Assembly: GCA_021234155.1 (NCBI GenBank)
Contig: JAJEKV010000046.1
Location: 10,554,818-10,618,817 of the forward strand
Direction: 5' to 3'
DNA length: 64,000 nucleotides
Origin: Isoetes taiwanensis
Lineage: Eukaryota > Streptophyta > Lycopodiopsida > Isoetales > Isoetaceae
In this document: one piece after another, positions 49,636 through 59,642 of the stretch
How positions within the stretch are numbered: the first letter of the stretch is position 1
Layout of the letters: every line of letters starts with the position of its first letter
The notes under the pieces: model-generated
The model's input: only the letters and a program-made list of their open reading frames with translations
The model's database searches: none
What the model was told of the DNA's origin: nothing
Translations under genes and position numbers: made by a program

Positions 49636-49770
49636 GGGTTGCCCCTAGGGGGGCAAACCCTCGTTTATGTGGGTATGTGGGCATATTCAAATATATGCTG
49701 GCATATACCTAGCATATGCTGATTACTGCTAAAAACTGGCTGCTGCCTGTAAATGGTCGGTCATCCAGCC
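49636..49770 (+). repeat. repeat F, copy 1 (palindrome-led)
   Basis: A 25-bp near-palindrome GGGTTGCCCC...GGGGGCAAACCC is followed by TCGTTTATGTGGG, an AT-rich CATATGCTAGG-type inverted region and CTGCCTGTAAA. The same order is found at 61,521-61,650. Similarity fades after about 130 bp. It resembles the palindromic starts of LTR families A, B and E, so it may be the 5' end of another LTR. Confidence 0.7.
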
Positions 49771-50239
49771 CCATTATCAGCCTGCTACACAAACGCTATC
49801 CGCCGGACTTGGCTATGGCTTCTGCACCTCGGATTCTGCCCTCCCTTCCGCGCCTTCCGTCAGGGTTCTGGCGAGTTGAGCACATGTTTATCCCTTCCTT
49901 ATACCCTCTAGGGCATAATCCCATCTCCCTTAATCTCAGCTATGCAACTCTTGACGATTTGGGAGATTTTTGCCCTTCTTTCTTTACCGCTCAGCTCATC
50001 CAAACAGGTGAACTATAATGCTACCCAGCTATGGACGCCGGAAAGCTCCCTTTTATTCATCCAGGTATGGATTCTTTCGCTTTCTTGATATGTTTTATCT
50101 GTCTATGAACCCTAAAGTCTATAATCTATGGAGCAGATTACCAGATTTGCATGTGGAGGTATCAGTTTAGGGTTTGCACGGGCTACTTACAAATGTATCA
50201 TGGATATTGAAATGTCATTCCTGGGAATAATGTACCTTT
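49771..50239. other. unassigned stretch before the invertase remnant
   Basis: No gene recognised. A 100-codon frame at 49,716-50,018 starts inside repeat F and shows no known motif. A splice-donor-like CAG-GTATGG is at 50,062 but no matching exon could be established. Confidence 0.3.
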
Positions 50240-50321
50240 TTACTGTAGAGTTGAGAAAAAAGTGTTGATTGTCACAGTCCAGGGCAGGGTTTGATGCCAG
50301 CAAGTTTCAAGATTCGAACGT

Positions 50322-52208
50322 TGTTGCCCCCAAAGGGCAACATACTAATTGATTGGTTTATTTGTTAAAGTTAGGAAGGCTAAGTCAAAGGAAAACTTGG
50401 TAGTCAACATTGGTAAGGTCAAAGGATATTTATCTTCAAGGTCAACTCCCATAAGGAATACTTCATTTGAGGTCAGAGCTAGTCAAAGAGGTGCTGGGTT
50501 AAAGAAGATTGGAAGATGCTTTTTGAAGATTGGAAGTTAGAGTTTGGATTGATTCCACCCCTAGCCCATTTTTACCCATTTTTACACTCTATTCCCATCC
50601 TTTTGAAATCTCCTAGCCATTTTTCCCTAAACCTATTTCCCTTTTGCTCACCCTTGCATACCCTGCCATACTTTGCCTAATTCCTTCTTTTTAATGCATC
50701 TTTATTCCTCCATAAGTATTCTCACCATTGCCTTCCATATCTTTTACCTCTTTTTTTCCTTTCTACTTCCTATGCCACATTTTTGTAAATTCTCTTAGCC
50801 TAATTCTTCTTGCAACCTTTTATACCCCTATGCTCATCTACCATTGTGCCATAAGAAGCCATGTTGTATGTCTACCCTATGGAATATTCCTCACTATGAT
50901 GCCCAAACTTGGCATATTCCCAAAAACATTAGGGTTACTATTGCCTAGGTGACCCAATTCTTCAATTATCTCATGAGTGACCTTTTAAAACCATGGCCAG
51001 GCTTTTTAAAATTATAAAATACGGCATATTCCTGGTTTATACCTCAAGAAATACGGTCACCGTATCGCTAATTCTCGAGAAAAATATGTTTGCTTCTAAC
51101 CTAAATCTGGAAATGAGCTCAAATCACGGAATCGAATTCTTAAGCTTTAAAAGCGCCTAACCACGGACTCCGCTCTCAAGCATCATATTAAGCCTAAATC
51201 TAAGCACTAAGATGCGGAATCATTAAATCTAAACTTATATACCGGGAATCATTGATGAAGTTTTTGAAGGCCCAGACGCATCAAACCTCGACATTGATAC
51301 ATGCCGAGCATGATCGAAGACGTTCTTGAAGTCTCGAGTGTTCCACGTCTAATCACGAGAAGATTGGGTGATATTATTGATTTGATACTATTTATTGACC
51401 TTCTAAGCTATTTTGATGATTGATCTATGTTCCTAAGATTCTTATTCACCTTGTATTACCTTCATATCAATGAAGATTGATTGCCAAGTATTCAAAAAGT
51501 CGACTGTCATGATCCTTTAGTATTTTTGCATCACAAACATTTTTACAGTAAAGAATTCCTTTATTTTTTCCTGCATATGACCATCTGCACTTCATCTCCC
51601 ATCTTATTTGCACCTGTGTGCACAAAAATTTCGAAAAAATTCCATTCCAAACTCAAGTTACCATTTTTTGCATTCTGTCTGATACAAATTTAGACTGATA
51701 TCCACAAAACAGTGCCAAAAAAATAGTTTTAGTGATTCAAATCATAATTCGACAGCATGCACCTTACCTTTGAAGTCTATATTGCATCTTAGTTTTGGAA
51801 TTTCTTCAAATTTCAACCTACAACTCAAGTTACAAAACTCTGAGCTCTGTTTTTAGTTTTGACTGCTATTGACCAAAATTTGACCCAACTTTGAGATCGA
51901 ATATCTCACAAATTAAAACTCAGACTTGGTCAAGATCTTCACCTTTGCTTGCCTACAACTTTTCTGAACAAGTCACAGTCATCTGACCTTGGAAATCAAT
52001 CTGTCTATGAGATCTGCATCGATTTGAGTAAGGGGTCCAAATTCCAGAATTGGGAAAGGTATGCAAACTCTGTAACTGAGCTTTTTCTTTGGAAAATTCT
52101 TGTGTAGATTGATCACCTTAAGTGATCTGGAGGTTCTAACCCCAACTTGAGTGAAAACTCAAGTTGGATTCTTGTGTTTGACTCTCTAAGCCAGGTTGAG
52201 GGTCAACA
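50322..52208 (+). repeat. A1 5' LTR (1,887 bp)
   Basis: Starts with the palindrome TGTTGCCC...GGGCAACA and ends AGGTTGAGGGTCAACA. It is the cleanest complete family A LTR in the window. Marker blocks are TTTCCCTTTTGCTCACCC (50,636), the CAAACTTGGCATATTCC block (50,902), GAAGATTGATTGCCAAG (51,471) and AAGTGATCTGGAGGTTC (52,120). Confidence 0.9.
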
Positions 52209-52211
52209 TCT

Positions 52212-52229
52212 TGGAGGTGCTACCGAGAT
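52212..52229 (+). other. A1 primer-binding site
   Basis: TGGAGGTGCTACCGAGAT, 3 nt after CAACA of the LTR. It is compared from memory with the complement of the plant tRNA-Gln end and fits apart from a couple of positions. Family C and E elements have GTT in place of GTG. Confidence 0.65.
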
Positions 52230-52249
52230 CTTCCTGGATCTCAGAACTC

Positions 52250-53340
52250 ATGGCTCCAAAACAAAAATTTCCATCAGAACAAGAACCAGTAGAAGATATT
52301 GATGCATCAGATCATTGCAGAGAAAGGCCATTGCACTCAAGTTTCTCAAGTAGCCTGCTTCAGAATATGCCATATCAATTTGAATTGAATGTCCCTGATC
52401 CTTTGCCTACTTTTGATTCCAGTATGAGTGCTAACAACTTCTTGAGAATATTTGAGGATTATTACAGAGACTATGGCTTCAAGAAGGGCTGCAAGCTCTC
52501 GAGTTTGAAAAATGTTTCAAAGAAGAAAGTGAATTTTGGTGCTTGGTTAACTTATGAAAAGTTAATGGGCACCACTTCATGGGATGAACTCGTCAAGAAG
52601 TTTCGGATAGATTTGGTAAGTTAGTTTGCTCCAAAAGATTTGGTTAATGAATTGCAAGGTTTCTCTATAAATGCAGGAGAGAGTGTGAATCAAGACAAGG
52701 AGAGGTTTAGTACATTTATGAGCAGGTGTCAAAGAGCACAAGTCACCATCCCAACTCGTTTTTAGTCTTTGCTTTTATTAATGGTTTGGAAAAAGACCGG
52801 ATATCCAAAGGAAGTTGCTCAAGATTCAAGTCTCTTTGAAGGGTTTGATTCCATATACAAAGTCTTTGCCAAAACCCGATTTAACTTCGGATGCTCTCTA
52901 CCTTGCACGACAAGCATTATGTTCCTCACCACAATCATGACCCATTTTATCCCGATGCTCTTGATGCACATTATGATCACCACCCTTCTATTCCAATTTA
53001 TGCCATACGAAAAGAAAAGAAGAAATCTAAAGATGAGGAAGCAAGTTCTCGGGTTGCGAGAGGTGAAGTCGATTTATCAAAAGTTCTTGAAGCTCTAGCG
53101 AAATAACCAAACAATTGGTTGAACTCAAGGCTGCAAGAACATGTAAACCCCGAATGTATTCATTGCAATAGGAATTCTCACCCATCAAAAATTTGCTATT
53201 GGCAAGTGTGCCCCAAATGTAATAGAAAAGGCCACTTTGGAAAGGAATGTCTGTTTGTTCTTTTTGTAAAGAGGTTGGCCATCGATGCTAGGTGTCTTTG
53301 TTAAGGAATATTTTGCTAAGCAGAAAAAGAGAAGAGACCA
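52250..53340 (+). pseudogene. A1 gag
   Basis: The start is MAPKQKFPSEQEP, in the same place relative to the primer-binding site as in B and C. The first frame (to 52,624) contains PYQFELNVPDPLPTFDSSMS, NNFLRIFEDYYRDYGFKKGC and TSWDELVKKF, then meets a stop shortly after RIDLVS. The frame is then shifted: DSIYKVFAKTRF (52,848-52,880), DPFYPDALDAHYDHHPSIP (52,939 onward), and the zinc knuckle CIHCNRNSHPSKICYW with CPKCNRKGHFGKEC (53,156-53,250). Gag forms the particle that holds element RNA. At least three breaks exist. Confidence 0.75.
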
Positions 53341-53599
53341 GAGTCTAAACCCCCGTGAGATTTCTTTGAACCAAGCACCTCTATAAGATTTATTCAAGCT
53401 ACTGAAGTTCCTAAATCTGGAAGAAGTTATGGTGGTGCAAACTAGAAGCATGAATGAAGCCCAAGCACATCTTTGAACCAAGTAGGCATTCTCTTGCCGG
53501 GGCCTTCACCACTGTAGTGGAATCACTGCTCAAACCATAGCTCCACCCCCAAAGCAAAAATATGGTAAGAAAGATCAAGACTTTGATGAGGTTGATGCT

Positions 53600-54346
53600 T
53601 TGCTTAAAAATTCCAAGGTGAGTGTGGATCTTTTTACCTTATTAAAGATTGCACCTAGCTACAGAAAAAGGGTACTTCAACAAACTAATGGTGAGGTATT
53701 AAATGCTTGTGTGAATTTTACCGATGCTACTAACCTTGTTCTAGCAATGAGAATGAAGAAGACCCCTGGTGCATTCATATGTTCAGCTACTTTAGGAGGT
53801 TATACCTTCTCAAATGTGTTACTTGATGGGGGATCTCCCCTAAATATTATGCCATATCATGTTATGAAGAAATGTGGTTTCGAGGTGGACAAGAAAGCTT
53901 CTATACTATTGAGATTCTTTTATAATGCTAAGATCACTCCCATTGGTGTGGTAACTAAAGTGCCTGTTAATACAGAGGGCATAATTGTAGCTGCCAACTT
54001 TATTGTGGTGGCTTTTGAAGACATAGGGGATGAGTCTGATATCTATGATTTACTTTTAGGAAGGAGGTGGTTAGCTACTGTGGATGCTAGACCAATTTGG
54101 TCTCAAGGGAGATGTACCATCTCCAATGGCTCTCAGACTGCTACTATCTATAATCAAGATGGCTCCTATGGTTCCAATGAGGAGATAAATTTTATTAAGG
54201 AAATGCTAATTGAAGAACCTTTGGGATTTTACAGAATACAAAATGCAAGGCCAAGGAAATATGAAACAGTTCCTCTCATCATGGAATGCGCACTTCCCAG
54301 CAAACAAGGGCCATCAGGTTTGATGGAGGTATTTCTAAAAAATTAA
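53600..54346 (+). pseudogene. A1 protease with start of first RNase H
   Basis: The open frame has 248 codons. A linker (SKVSVDLFTLLKIAPSYRK) precedes the protease: FICSATLGGYTFSNVLLDGG, SPLNIMPYHVMKKCGFEVD, TPIGVVTKVPVNTEGIIV, FIVVAFEDIGDESDIYDLL and LGRRWLA. The catalytic motif reads DGGS in place of DTG/DSG. After a stretch matching CTISNGSQTATIYN, the frame shifts near 54,318, just where WFDGG of the following RNase H begins. It lies directly after gag without an LTR or other gene between. Confidence 0.75.
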
Positions 54347-54700
54347 ATATTGCATCATCTGCTGCTATCCTGAAAGATTCCTCTCATAAACTTTTAGCTA
54401 AAGTAGGAGGATCTTCCCCCAAATTACCTCTAATGTAGCAGAATATAAGGCTTTGATTGCAGGACTTCAGGTAGCCAAAGCTATGGATATTGCCAACATT
54501 CACATTTTTGGTGACTCACAATTAATTTGTAGACAAGTTTCAGGAGATTACCAAACAAAAAATGCAGACATGGAGCTCTTAAAAAACCAAGTAATGGGAG
54601 TGCTTTCGAGTTTTGCTTCATGGGAGATTACTCACATACCAAGGGAAGAAAATGTGGAAGCTGATACCTTATGCAGGGAAACTCTCATGGCACACCTAAC
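54319..54700 (+). pseudogene. A1 extra RNase H domain upstream of RT
   Basis: Residues of a type 1 RNase H appear in order: FDGGISKKLNIASSAAILKD (first Asp, 54,322), then after a 1-nt shift AEYKALIAGLQVAKAMDIAN (Glu, about 54,439), IHIFGDSQLICRQVSG (Asp, about 54,511), and ITHIPREENVEADTLCRE (final Asp, about 54,660). The four acidic residues of the active site are all there. Known plant gypsy elements of the Tat/Ogre group carry an extra, archaeal-like RNase H, usually located after the normal RNase H. Here it lies between protease and RT and is fused to RT in a single open frame (54,453-55,130). Confidence 0.8.
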
Positions 54701-55728
54701 TGAAGGAGCTATTCCAGAGGAAGACCTTGATGCTAGTGAGGTAAAAGCTCTTTGTCCTATTCTAACCATTAATGCATCAGAAGAAAAGGATACTGAAGAG
54801 ATTACCATTACAAAAAATGGTAAAACTAGAACCCTGTTTGTTGGAGATCTAATTGAATACCAAAATAGGGAGAATATACAAATGTTCTTTGAAGAAAGGA
54901 AGGATGTGTTTGCTTGGGATTATTCTGAGCTTACTGGAATTAAAGCAGAGGTATGCCAATTTGAAATCAAGATTAAGGAAGGGTGTAAACCTGTTTTTCA
55001 AAAACTGAGAAGAATTAATGCTTCATTGATGGGACTGATTAAAGATGAGTTGGATAAAATGCTAGATGCAGGTGTTATTATTGAAATTATTAATCCAGAA
55101 TGGGTGTCTTGCATTGTAGTGGTGCCTTAAGGATCTGTATTGATTATCGAGACCTCAACAAAGCCACTATCAAGGACTGCTACCCCTTGCCTTTTCTAGA
55201 AGAAATCTTATATGCTGTAGCAGGGAGAGAGGTATACTCATTTCTAGATGGATTTTCAGGGTTTAATCAAATTGGCATTAAGGAAGAAGACCAACCCAAG
55301 ACCTCTTTTATTACCCCTTGGGGAACTTATGCAATGAAAAGAATGCCTTTTGGACTAATGAATGCACCTGCTACTCTCCAGAGGGCTATGGATGTTATTT
55401 TGAGGCCCATGTCTCCTCAAGAATTCAGAGTTTATTTGGATGACCTTTGTTTAGGATCTCACCCGACTAATCATTTGGAATTGCTGGCAAAAATATGTTC
55501 TTTGTGCAGGGAATCTGGAGTCAACCTTAACCCAAAGAAATGTATTTTCTTTGCATCCAAAGGCCAACTTTTGGGACATGAGGTATCCAACAATGGCATA
55601 CAAGTGGCACAAGAAAAAGTTGAAGCCCTCAAAAAACTGGTGCCCCCCAAAAACTTGAAGCAGGTCAAAAGTTTTATTGGTATGACTAGTTTTCTTAGGA
55701 TGTATATTCCTAATTTTGCTCACATGAG
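54700..55728 (+). pseudogene. A1 reverse transcriptase
   Basis: The RNase H-RT frame continues through a linker (TEEITITKNGKTRTLFVGDL, FFEERKDVFAWDYSELTGI) to DELDKMLDAGVIIEIINPEW at about 55,045-55,105. A small deletion or frameshift at 55,128 removes the expected KK-G region. The next frame (55,100-55,738) has LRICIDYRDLNKATIKD, YSFLDGFSGFNQIGI, TSFITPWGTYAMKRMPFGLM, FRVYLDDL (active-site YLDD), NPKKCIFFASKGQLLGHEVS and SFIGMTSFLRMYIPNFAHMS. At that point it meets the truncated 3' LTR. The RT itself is nearly intact, but no RNase H or integrase follows. Confidence 0.85.
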
Positions 55729-56629
55729 CATGATCTGAAGCCGTTCTTGAAGTCTCTGAGTGTTCCACAGTCTAATCTGAGAAGATTGGACTGATATTAT
55801 TGATTTGATACTATTTGTTGACCTTCTAAGCTATTTTGATGACTGATCTATGTTCCTAAGATTCTTATTCACCTTGTATTACCTTCATATCAATGAAAAT
55901 TGATTGCCAAGTATTCAAAAAGTCGACTGTCATGATCCTTTAGTATTTTTGCATCACAAACATTTTTACAGTAAAGAATTCCTTTATTTTTTCCTGCATA
56001 TGACCAACTGCACTTCATCTCCCATCTTATTTGCACCTGTGTGCACAAAAATTTCGAAAAAATTCCATTCCAAACTCAAGTTACCATTTTTTGCATTCTG
56101 TCTGATACAAATTTAGACTGATATCCACAAAACAGTGCCAAAAAAATAGTTTTAGTGATTCAAATCATAATTCGACAGCATGCACCTTACCTTTGAAGTC
56201 TATATTGCATCTTAGTTTTGGAATTTCTTCAAATTTCAACCTACAACTCAAGTTACAAAACTCTGAGCTCTGTTTTTAGTTTTGACTGCTATTGACCAAA
56301 ATTTGACCCAACTTTGAGATCGAATATCTCACAAATTAAAACTCAGACTTGGTCAAGATCTTCACCTTTGCTTGCCTACAACTTTTCTGAACAAGTCACA
56401 GTCATCTGACCTTGGAAATCAATCTGTCTATGAGATCTGCATCGATTTGAGTAAGGGGTCCAAATTCCAGAATTGGGAAAGGTATGCAAACTCTGTAACT
56501 GAGCTTTTTCTTTGGAAAATTCTTGTGTAGATTGATCACCTTAAGTGATCTGGAGGTTCTAACCCCAACTTGAGTGAACTCAAGTTGGATTCTTGTGTTT
56601 GACTCTCTAAGCCAGGTTGAGGGTCAACA
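55729..56629 (+). repeat. A1 3' LTR (first ~980 bp missing)
   Basis: Matches 51,305-52,208 with only a handful of differences over 900 bp (for example a 3-bp GTGAAAAC/GTGAAC deletion at 56,570), and ends GAGGGTCAACA at 56,629. It begins at GAGCATGATC, the same place as the microhomology in the deletion junction. Confidence 0.9.
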
Positions 56630-56691
56630 AATGTTGCCACTTGAGGGAGATAGCACATAAGATGTTTTAGATGCAGATTTTGGTGAGGCAG

Positions 56692-57324
56692 TGTTGGCGG
56701 ATTTTTCCCACAATCCCCAACATGTGGCCTCAAAGGCAGAAATCAGGATCACATTGGGTGCTACAATATAAGATCAGAAGCTGCAATATAAAATCAGTGT
56801 GAAATAATAGATTTGAAGAGAAGAAGAATGACAAATGACTTTGGGCCCAAAGAAATTTCATATAAACACAAACTTCAAATACAAGAGGGTCCCTCCATAT
56901 CTCTGAACCATGGAGGGGCCTTTGATCCAGTTCAAGGAGGAGCTGCCACCATCCCAAGAACTTGGAGCAAGGCAAGAGGAGGAGCTCGTGCTCCTCAAAA
57001 TTATTTTATAAACAACACTTTTCATCTTGACCTTTAATTTTTTGCCTCTTAATCTCCACCTTTGATTCTGCCTCTTCATCTCAACCTTTAATTTTGACCC
57101 CTTCATCTCCACCCTTGATCTTGCCTCTTTATCTCAACCTTTAATTTTAACCCCTTCCATCTCCACCCTTTGTTTCAACCATTGGGCCTTTATATTGAGC
57201 CCATTACATTTAAAATTTATCTCACCAATGCCTTAGATCATAAAATTAATCTTCTTCACACACCCTCCAATGGTTTTCTTTTCTCGTTTTTCATGTTGAC
57301 CGGGTGCCAAAAACCCGATCAACA
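56692..57324 (-). repeat. E 3' LTR (633 bp)
   Basis: Near identical to 59,056-59,642 except for about 46 extra bases near its right (5') end, which form a TGTTGA...TCAACA palindrome with GGGT/ACCC arms (57,293-57,324). Confidence 0.85.
57028..57182 (+). repeat. degenerate tandem repeat in E LTR
   Basis: Units of roughly 60 bp such as TGCCTCTTCATCTCAACC, then TTTAATTTTGACCCC, then TTCATCTCCACCCTTGAT repeat two to three times. The same array is in the other LTR (59,393-59,545). Confidence 0.75.
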
Positions 57325-57434
57325 TCTCGCCCAAACAAAAAATGGGCCGGCCCCCTCGGCCCTTTTACTTCAAAGTTTTTCATATATTTAGTACAATAGT
57401 TGGTCCCTTAGACTCAATAAGGAACACAACCGAA

Positions 57435-57620
57435 GTTTTGATATCCGAGACTTCGAACTCAAAAAATGATGATAATAATAATTTGGAGGTTTTAAGGTGT
57501 ACTCCAACACCATATAATAATCAAATTTTTGATAGAATGATGATAGTAATTTGGTGATAATAACCGAAATTTTGATATCCGAGACTTCGAACTTGAAAGA
57601 ATGATGATAATAATAGTGAG
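57435..57620 (+). repeat. direct repeat within E internal region
   Basis: TTTTGATATCCGAGACTTCG occurs at about 57,437 and 57,570, each followed by an AAxGATGATAATAATA stretch. The two about 50-bp copies are 133 bp apart. Confidence 0.7.
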
Positions 57621-57829
57621 TGCCATGATAATAGAAAATCAATGGTAATTTCGGGCTTTGGGGAAAGACACATGTAATGCTTGGGACAAGATGGCTATAT
57701 TTTTTGGAAAAAATGGTATACGGAAGGAGGGCGGCGCCCAAACAAAAAATTGTGGCAATGGTGTAATAATAAGGGCAAAAATAATGATGAATGAAAGCAA
57801 TGGTTAGAAACTAGAATGAAAGAGAGAAA

Positions 57830-57995
57830 ATGTTAGAAAATGAATGAAACGCAAAAAATAAAAAACATGGAAAGCAAAGGTGATGAAAGGCAAAAATTAA
57901 AAACATGGAAAGCAAGGTTAGAAAAAAGGAATGAAAGGCAAAAAAAACATGGAAAGCAAGAGGTTAGCAAAAGAAATGAAAGACAAAAAAAAGGA
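57830..57995 (+). repeat. A-rich tandem array in E internal region
   Basis: ACATGGAAAGCAA occurs three times (about 57,866, 57,903 and 57,949), separated by GAATGAAAGGCAAAAA-type words. The period is about 37-48 bp. The open frames over this stretch are Lys/Arg/Glu-rich by composition and I do not call them genes. Confidence 0.7.
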
Positions 57996-59055
57996 ATGAA
58001 ACGTGAAGAAAAAAAGAAGGTAATAGGGCCATTTAAGGGCAAGAAACAAAATATAGCATGTGGCCATAAACATGGACAAAAAGTAGGTAAGAAAGGGCAA
58101 ATATAGCAAAAAGTGGTAAAAGGTGTTTTAAGCAAATGTATCAAGTAATAAAAAAGGTGGTTAAAAAAAACAAATAGGAAAGAAGGATAGATAGGAAAGA
58201 TAAAAACGTGGCAAAAATGACAAAGATGAGCGTGGGAAAAAAAGACAGAGAAAAATTTTTTTTGGGCGGCAGCGAACAGGAGACTATGGCGGCTATGGCG
58301 GATGGCGGACTTCCTTCTTCCTCTTCTCTTCTTCCCTTCCCATTTCTTGCTTGCAGGTGGCCATGGCTATGGTTGTCGCCTCTCCAACCTCTGTTCTTCC
58401 TTGTGCACATTCGTCAGCAGCAAACAGGGATGGCGGCAGATAAGCTCCCCTTCCGTTTTCTTGCAGGTCGGCAGAATCTTGGGCGCTTGCAGAAGATGGC
58501 ATGGCTATGGCAATATGTGGGCAGAAGATGGCATGGCGCTTTACTGCTTCCCTTCCTATTGCACGTTTGGAAGCACAACACAGATGGAACGCAAAAGCAG
58601 ACTGGCAATGGCAGAAACAGAGGTCTTCTTTCTTTTTCTTTTTTTTTTTAAAAGCAGGGCACATTCAGAGCAGGGCATACAAAGAATAGGATTGGAAGGC
58701 TGGCCTATGCTGGCTCTCCAAAAAATAAGCCAAGAAGTATTTCAATTTTTCTATAGCAATCTTCAGCAAGGCGCAGCTTCTCCTTCCTGTAACAGCTTCA
58801 AACAACAACTTTTTACTTTTTATTCTTTCTTCCTCTTTGCTGCTTAAAGAAATATCCTTGAACTCCTTTCTTCCATCTCATTTGCCAGAGCAGAATACGA
58901 ACAGGATATCAGGGAATCAAAACGGGACAGCAGAATGTAAATGGCAGAGAATAGAAAGCGGGATTTAAGGTATGGAAGACATGATACAGAAAAGAAACAG
59001 CAGCACCAAAATCTGATCCCGGGGAAAAATTAGGATCTCGGTAGAACCTCCATTC

Positions 59056-59642
59056 TGTTGGCAGATTTTTCCCACAATCCCCAACAGGTGGCCTCAAAGG
59101 CAGAAATCAAGATTACATTGGGTGCTACAATATAAGATCAGAAGCTGCAATATAAAATCAGTGTGAAATAATAGATTTGAAGAGAAGAAGAATGACAAAC
59201 GACTTTGGGCCCAAAGAAATTTCATATAAACACAAACTTCAAATACAAGAGGGTCCCTCCATGTCTCTGAACCATGGAGGGGCCTTTGATCCAGTTCAAG
59301 GAGGAGCTGCCACCATCCCAAGAACTTGGAGCAAGGCAAGAGGAGGAGCTCGTGCTCCTCAAAATTATTTTATAAACAACACTTTTCATCTTGACCTTTA
59401 ATTTTTTGCCTCTTAATCTCCACCTTTGATTCTGCCTCTTCATCTCAACCTTTAATTTCGACCCCTTCATCTCCACCCTTGATCTTGCCTCTTTATCTCA
59501 ACCTTTAATTTTAACCCCTTCATCTCCACCCTTTGTTTCAACCATTGGGCCTTTATATATTGAGCCCATTACATTTAAAATTTATCTCACCAATGCCTTA
59601 GATCATAAAATTAATCTTCTTCACACCCTCCAATGGTCAACA
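59056..59642 (-). repeat. E 5' LTR (587 bp)
   Basis: Ends for the plus strand at CCAATGGTCAACA and starts TGTTGGCAGATTTTTCCC. Compared with the 3' LTR it lacks the palindrome at its outer edge. Confidence 0.85.

Larger units (their letters stand above)
50322..56629 (+). mobile_element. Ty3/gypsy retrotransposon A1 in invertase exon (TSD AACGT/AATGT)
   Basis: The 5' LTR is 50,322-52,208. The primer-binding site is at 52,212, gag starts at 52,250, and protease, extra RNase H and RT run to 55,725. The 3' LTR is represented only by its last 900 bp (55,729-56,629). AACGT before the element and AATGT after it differ by one C-to-T change, and with one copy removed the invertase codons rejoin. Gypsy RNase H, integrase, the non-coding tail and the first ~980 bp of the 3' LTR are missing in one deletion (junction near 55,728, with CATG-type microhomology). 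The shared LTR parts are almost identical, so the insertion looks young. Confidence 0.9.
56692..59642 (-). mobile_element. non-autonomous LTR retrotransposon E in invertase exon (TSD GGCAG)
   Basis: GGCAG at 56,687-56,691 and 59,643-59,647 flank a 2,951-bp element with two LTRs, 56,692-57,324 and 59,056-59,642. Removal restores GAG-GCA-GCA-ATT-GGG of the invertase. The minus-strand orientation follows from a TGGAGGTTCTACCGAGATCC primer-binding site (complement at 59,032-59,052), 3 nt from the right LTR. The sequence GAGA precedes the left LTR at the other internal end. The internal 1.73 kb has no gag or pol, only low-complexity, A-rich tandem and CTT-rich sequence. It would depend on enzymes of another element for movement. 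Confidence 0.9.

Noticed and set aside
49716-50018. First exon of invertase or a separate gene
   Set aside because: Translation lacks invertase motifs, begins in repeat F and has no supported splice partner.
57833-58144. Overlapping frames of 88-103 codons on both strands in the E internal region
   Set aside because: They are by-products of A-rich tandem repeats; composition is Lys/Glu/Arg on one strand and Phe/Leu/Ser on the other, with no domain.
58208-58847. Frames of 123-181 codons with a signal-peptide-like look
   Set aside because: Three frames overlap on both strands in CTT/TGG low-complexity DNA inside a non-autonomous element; no conserved motif and no splice evidence.
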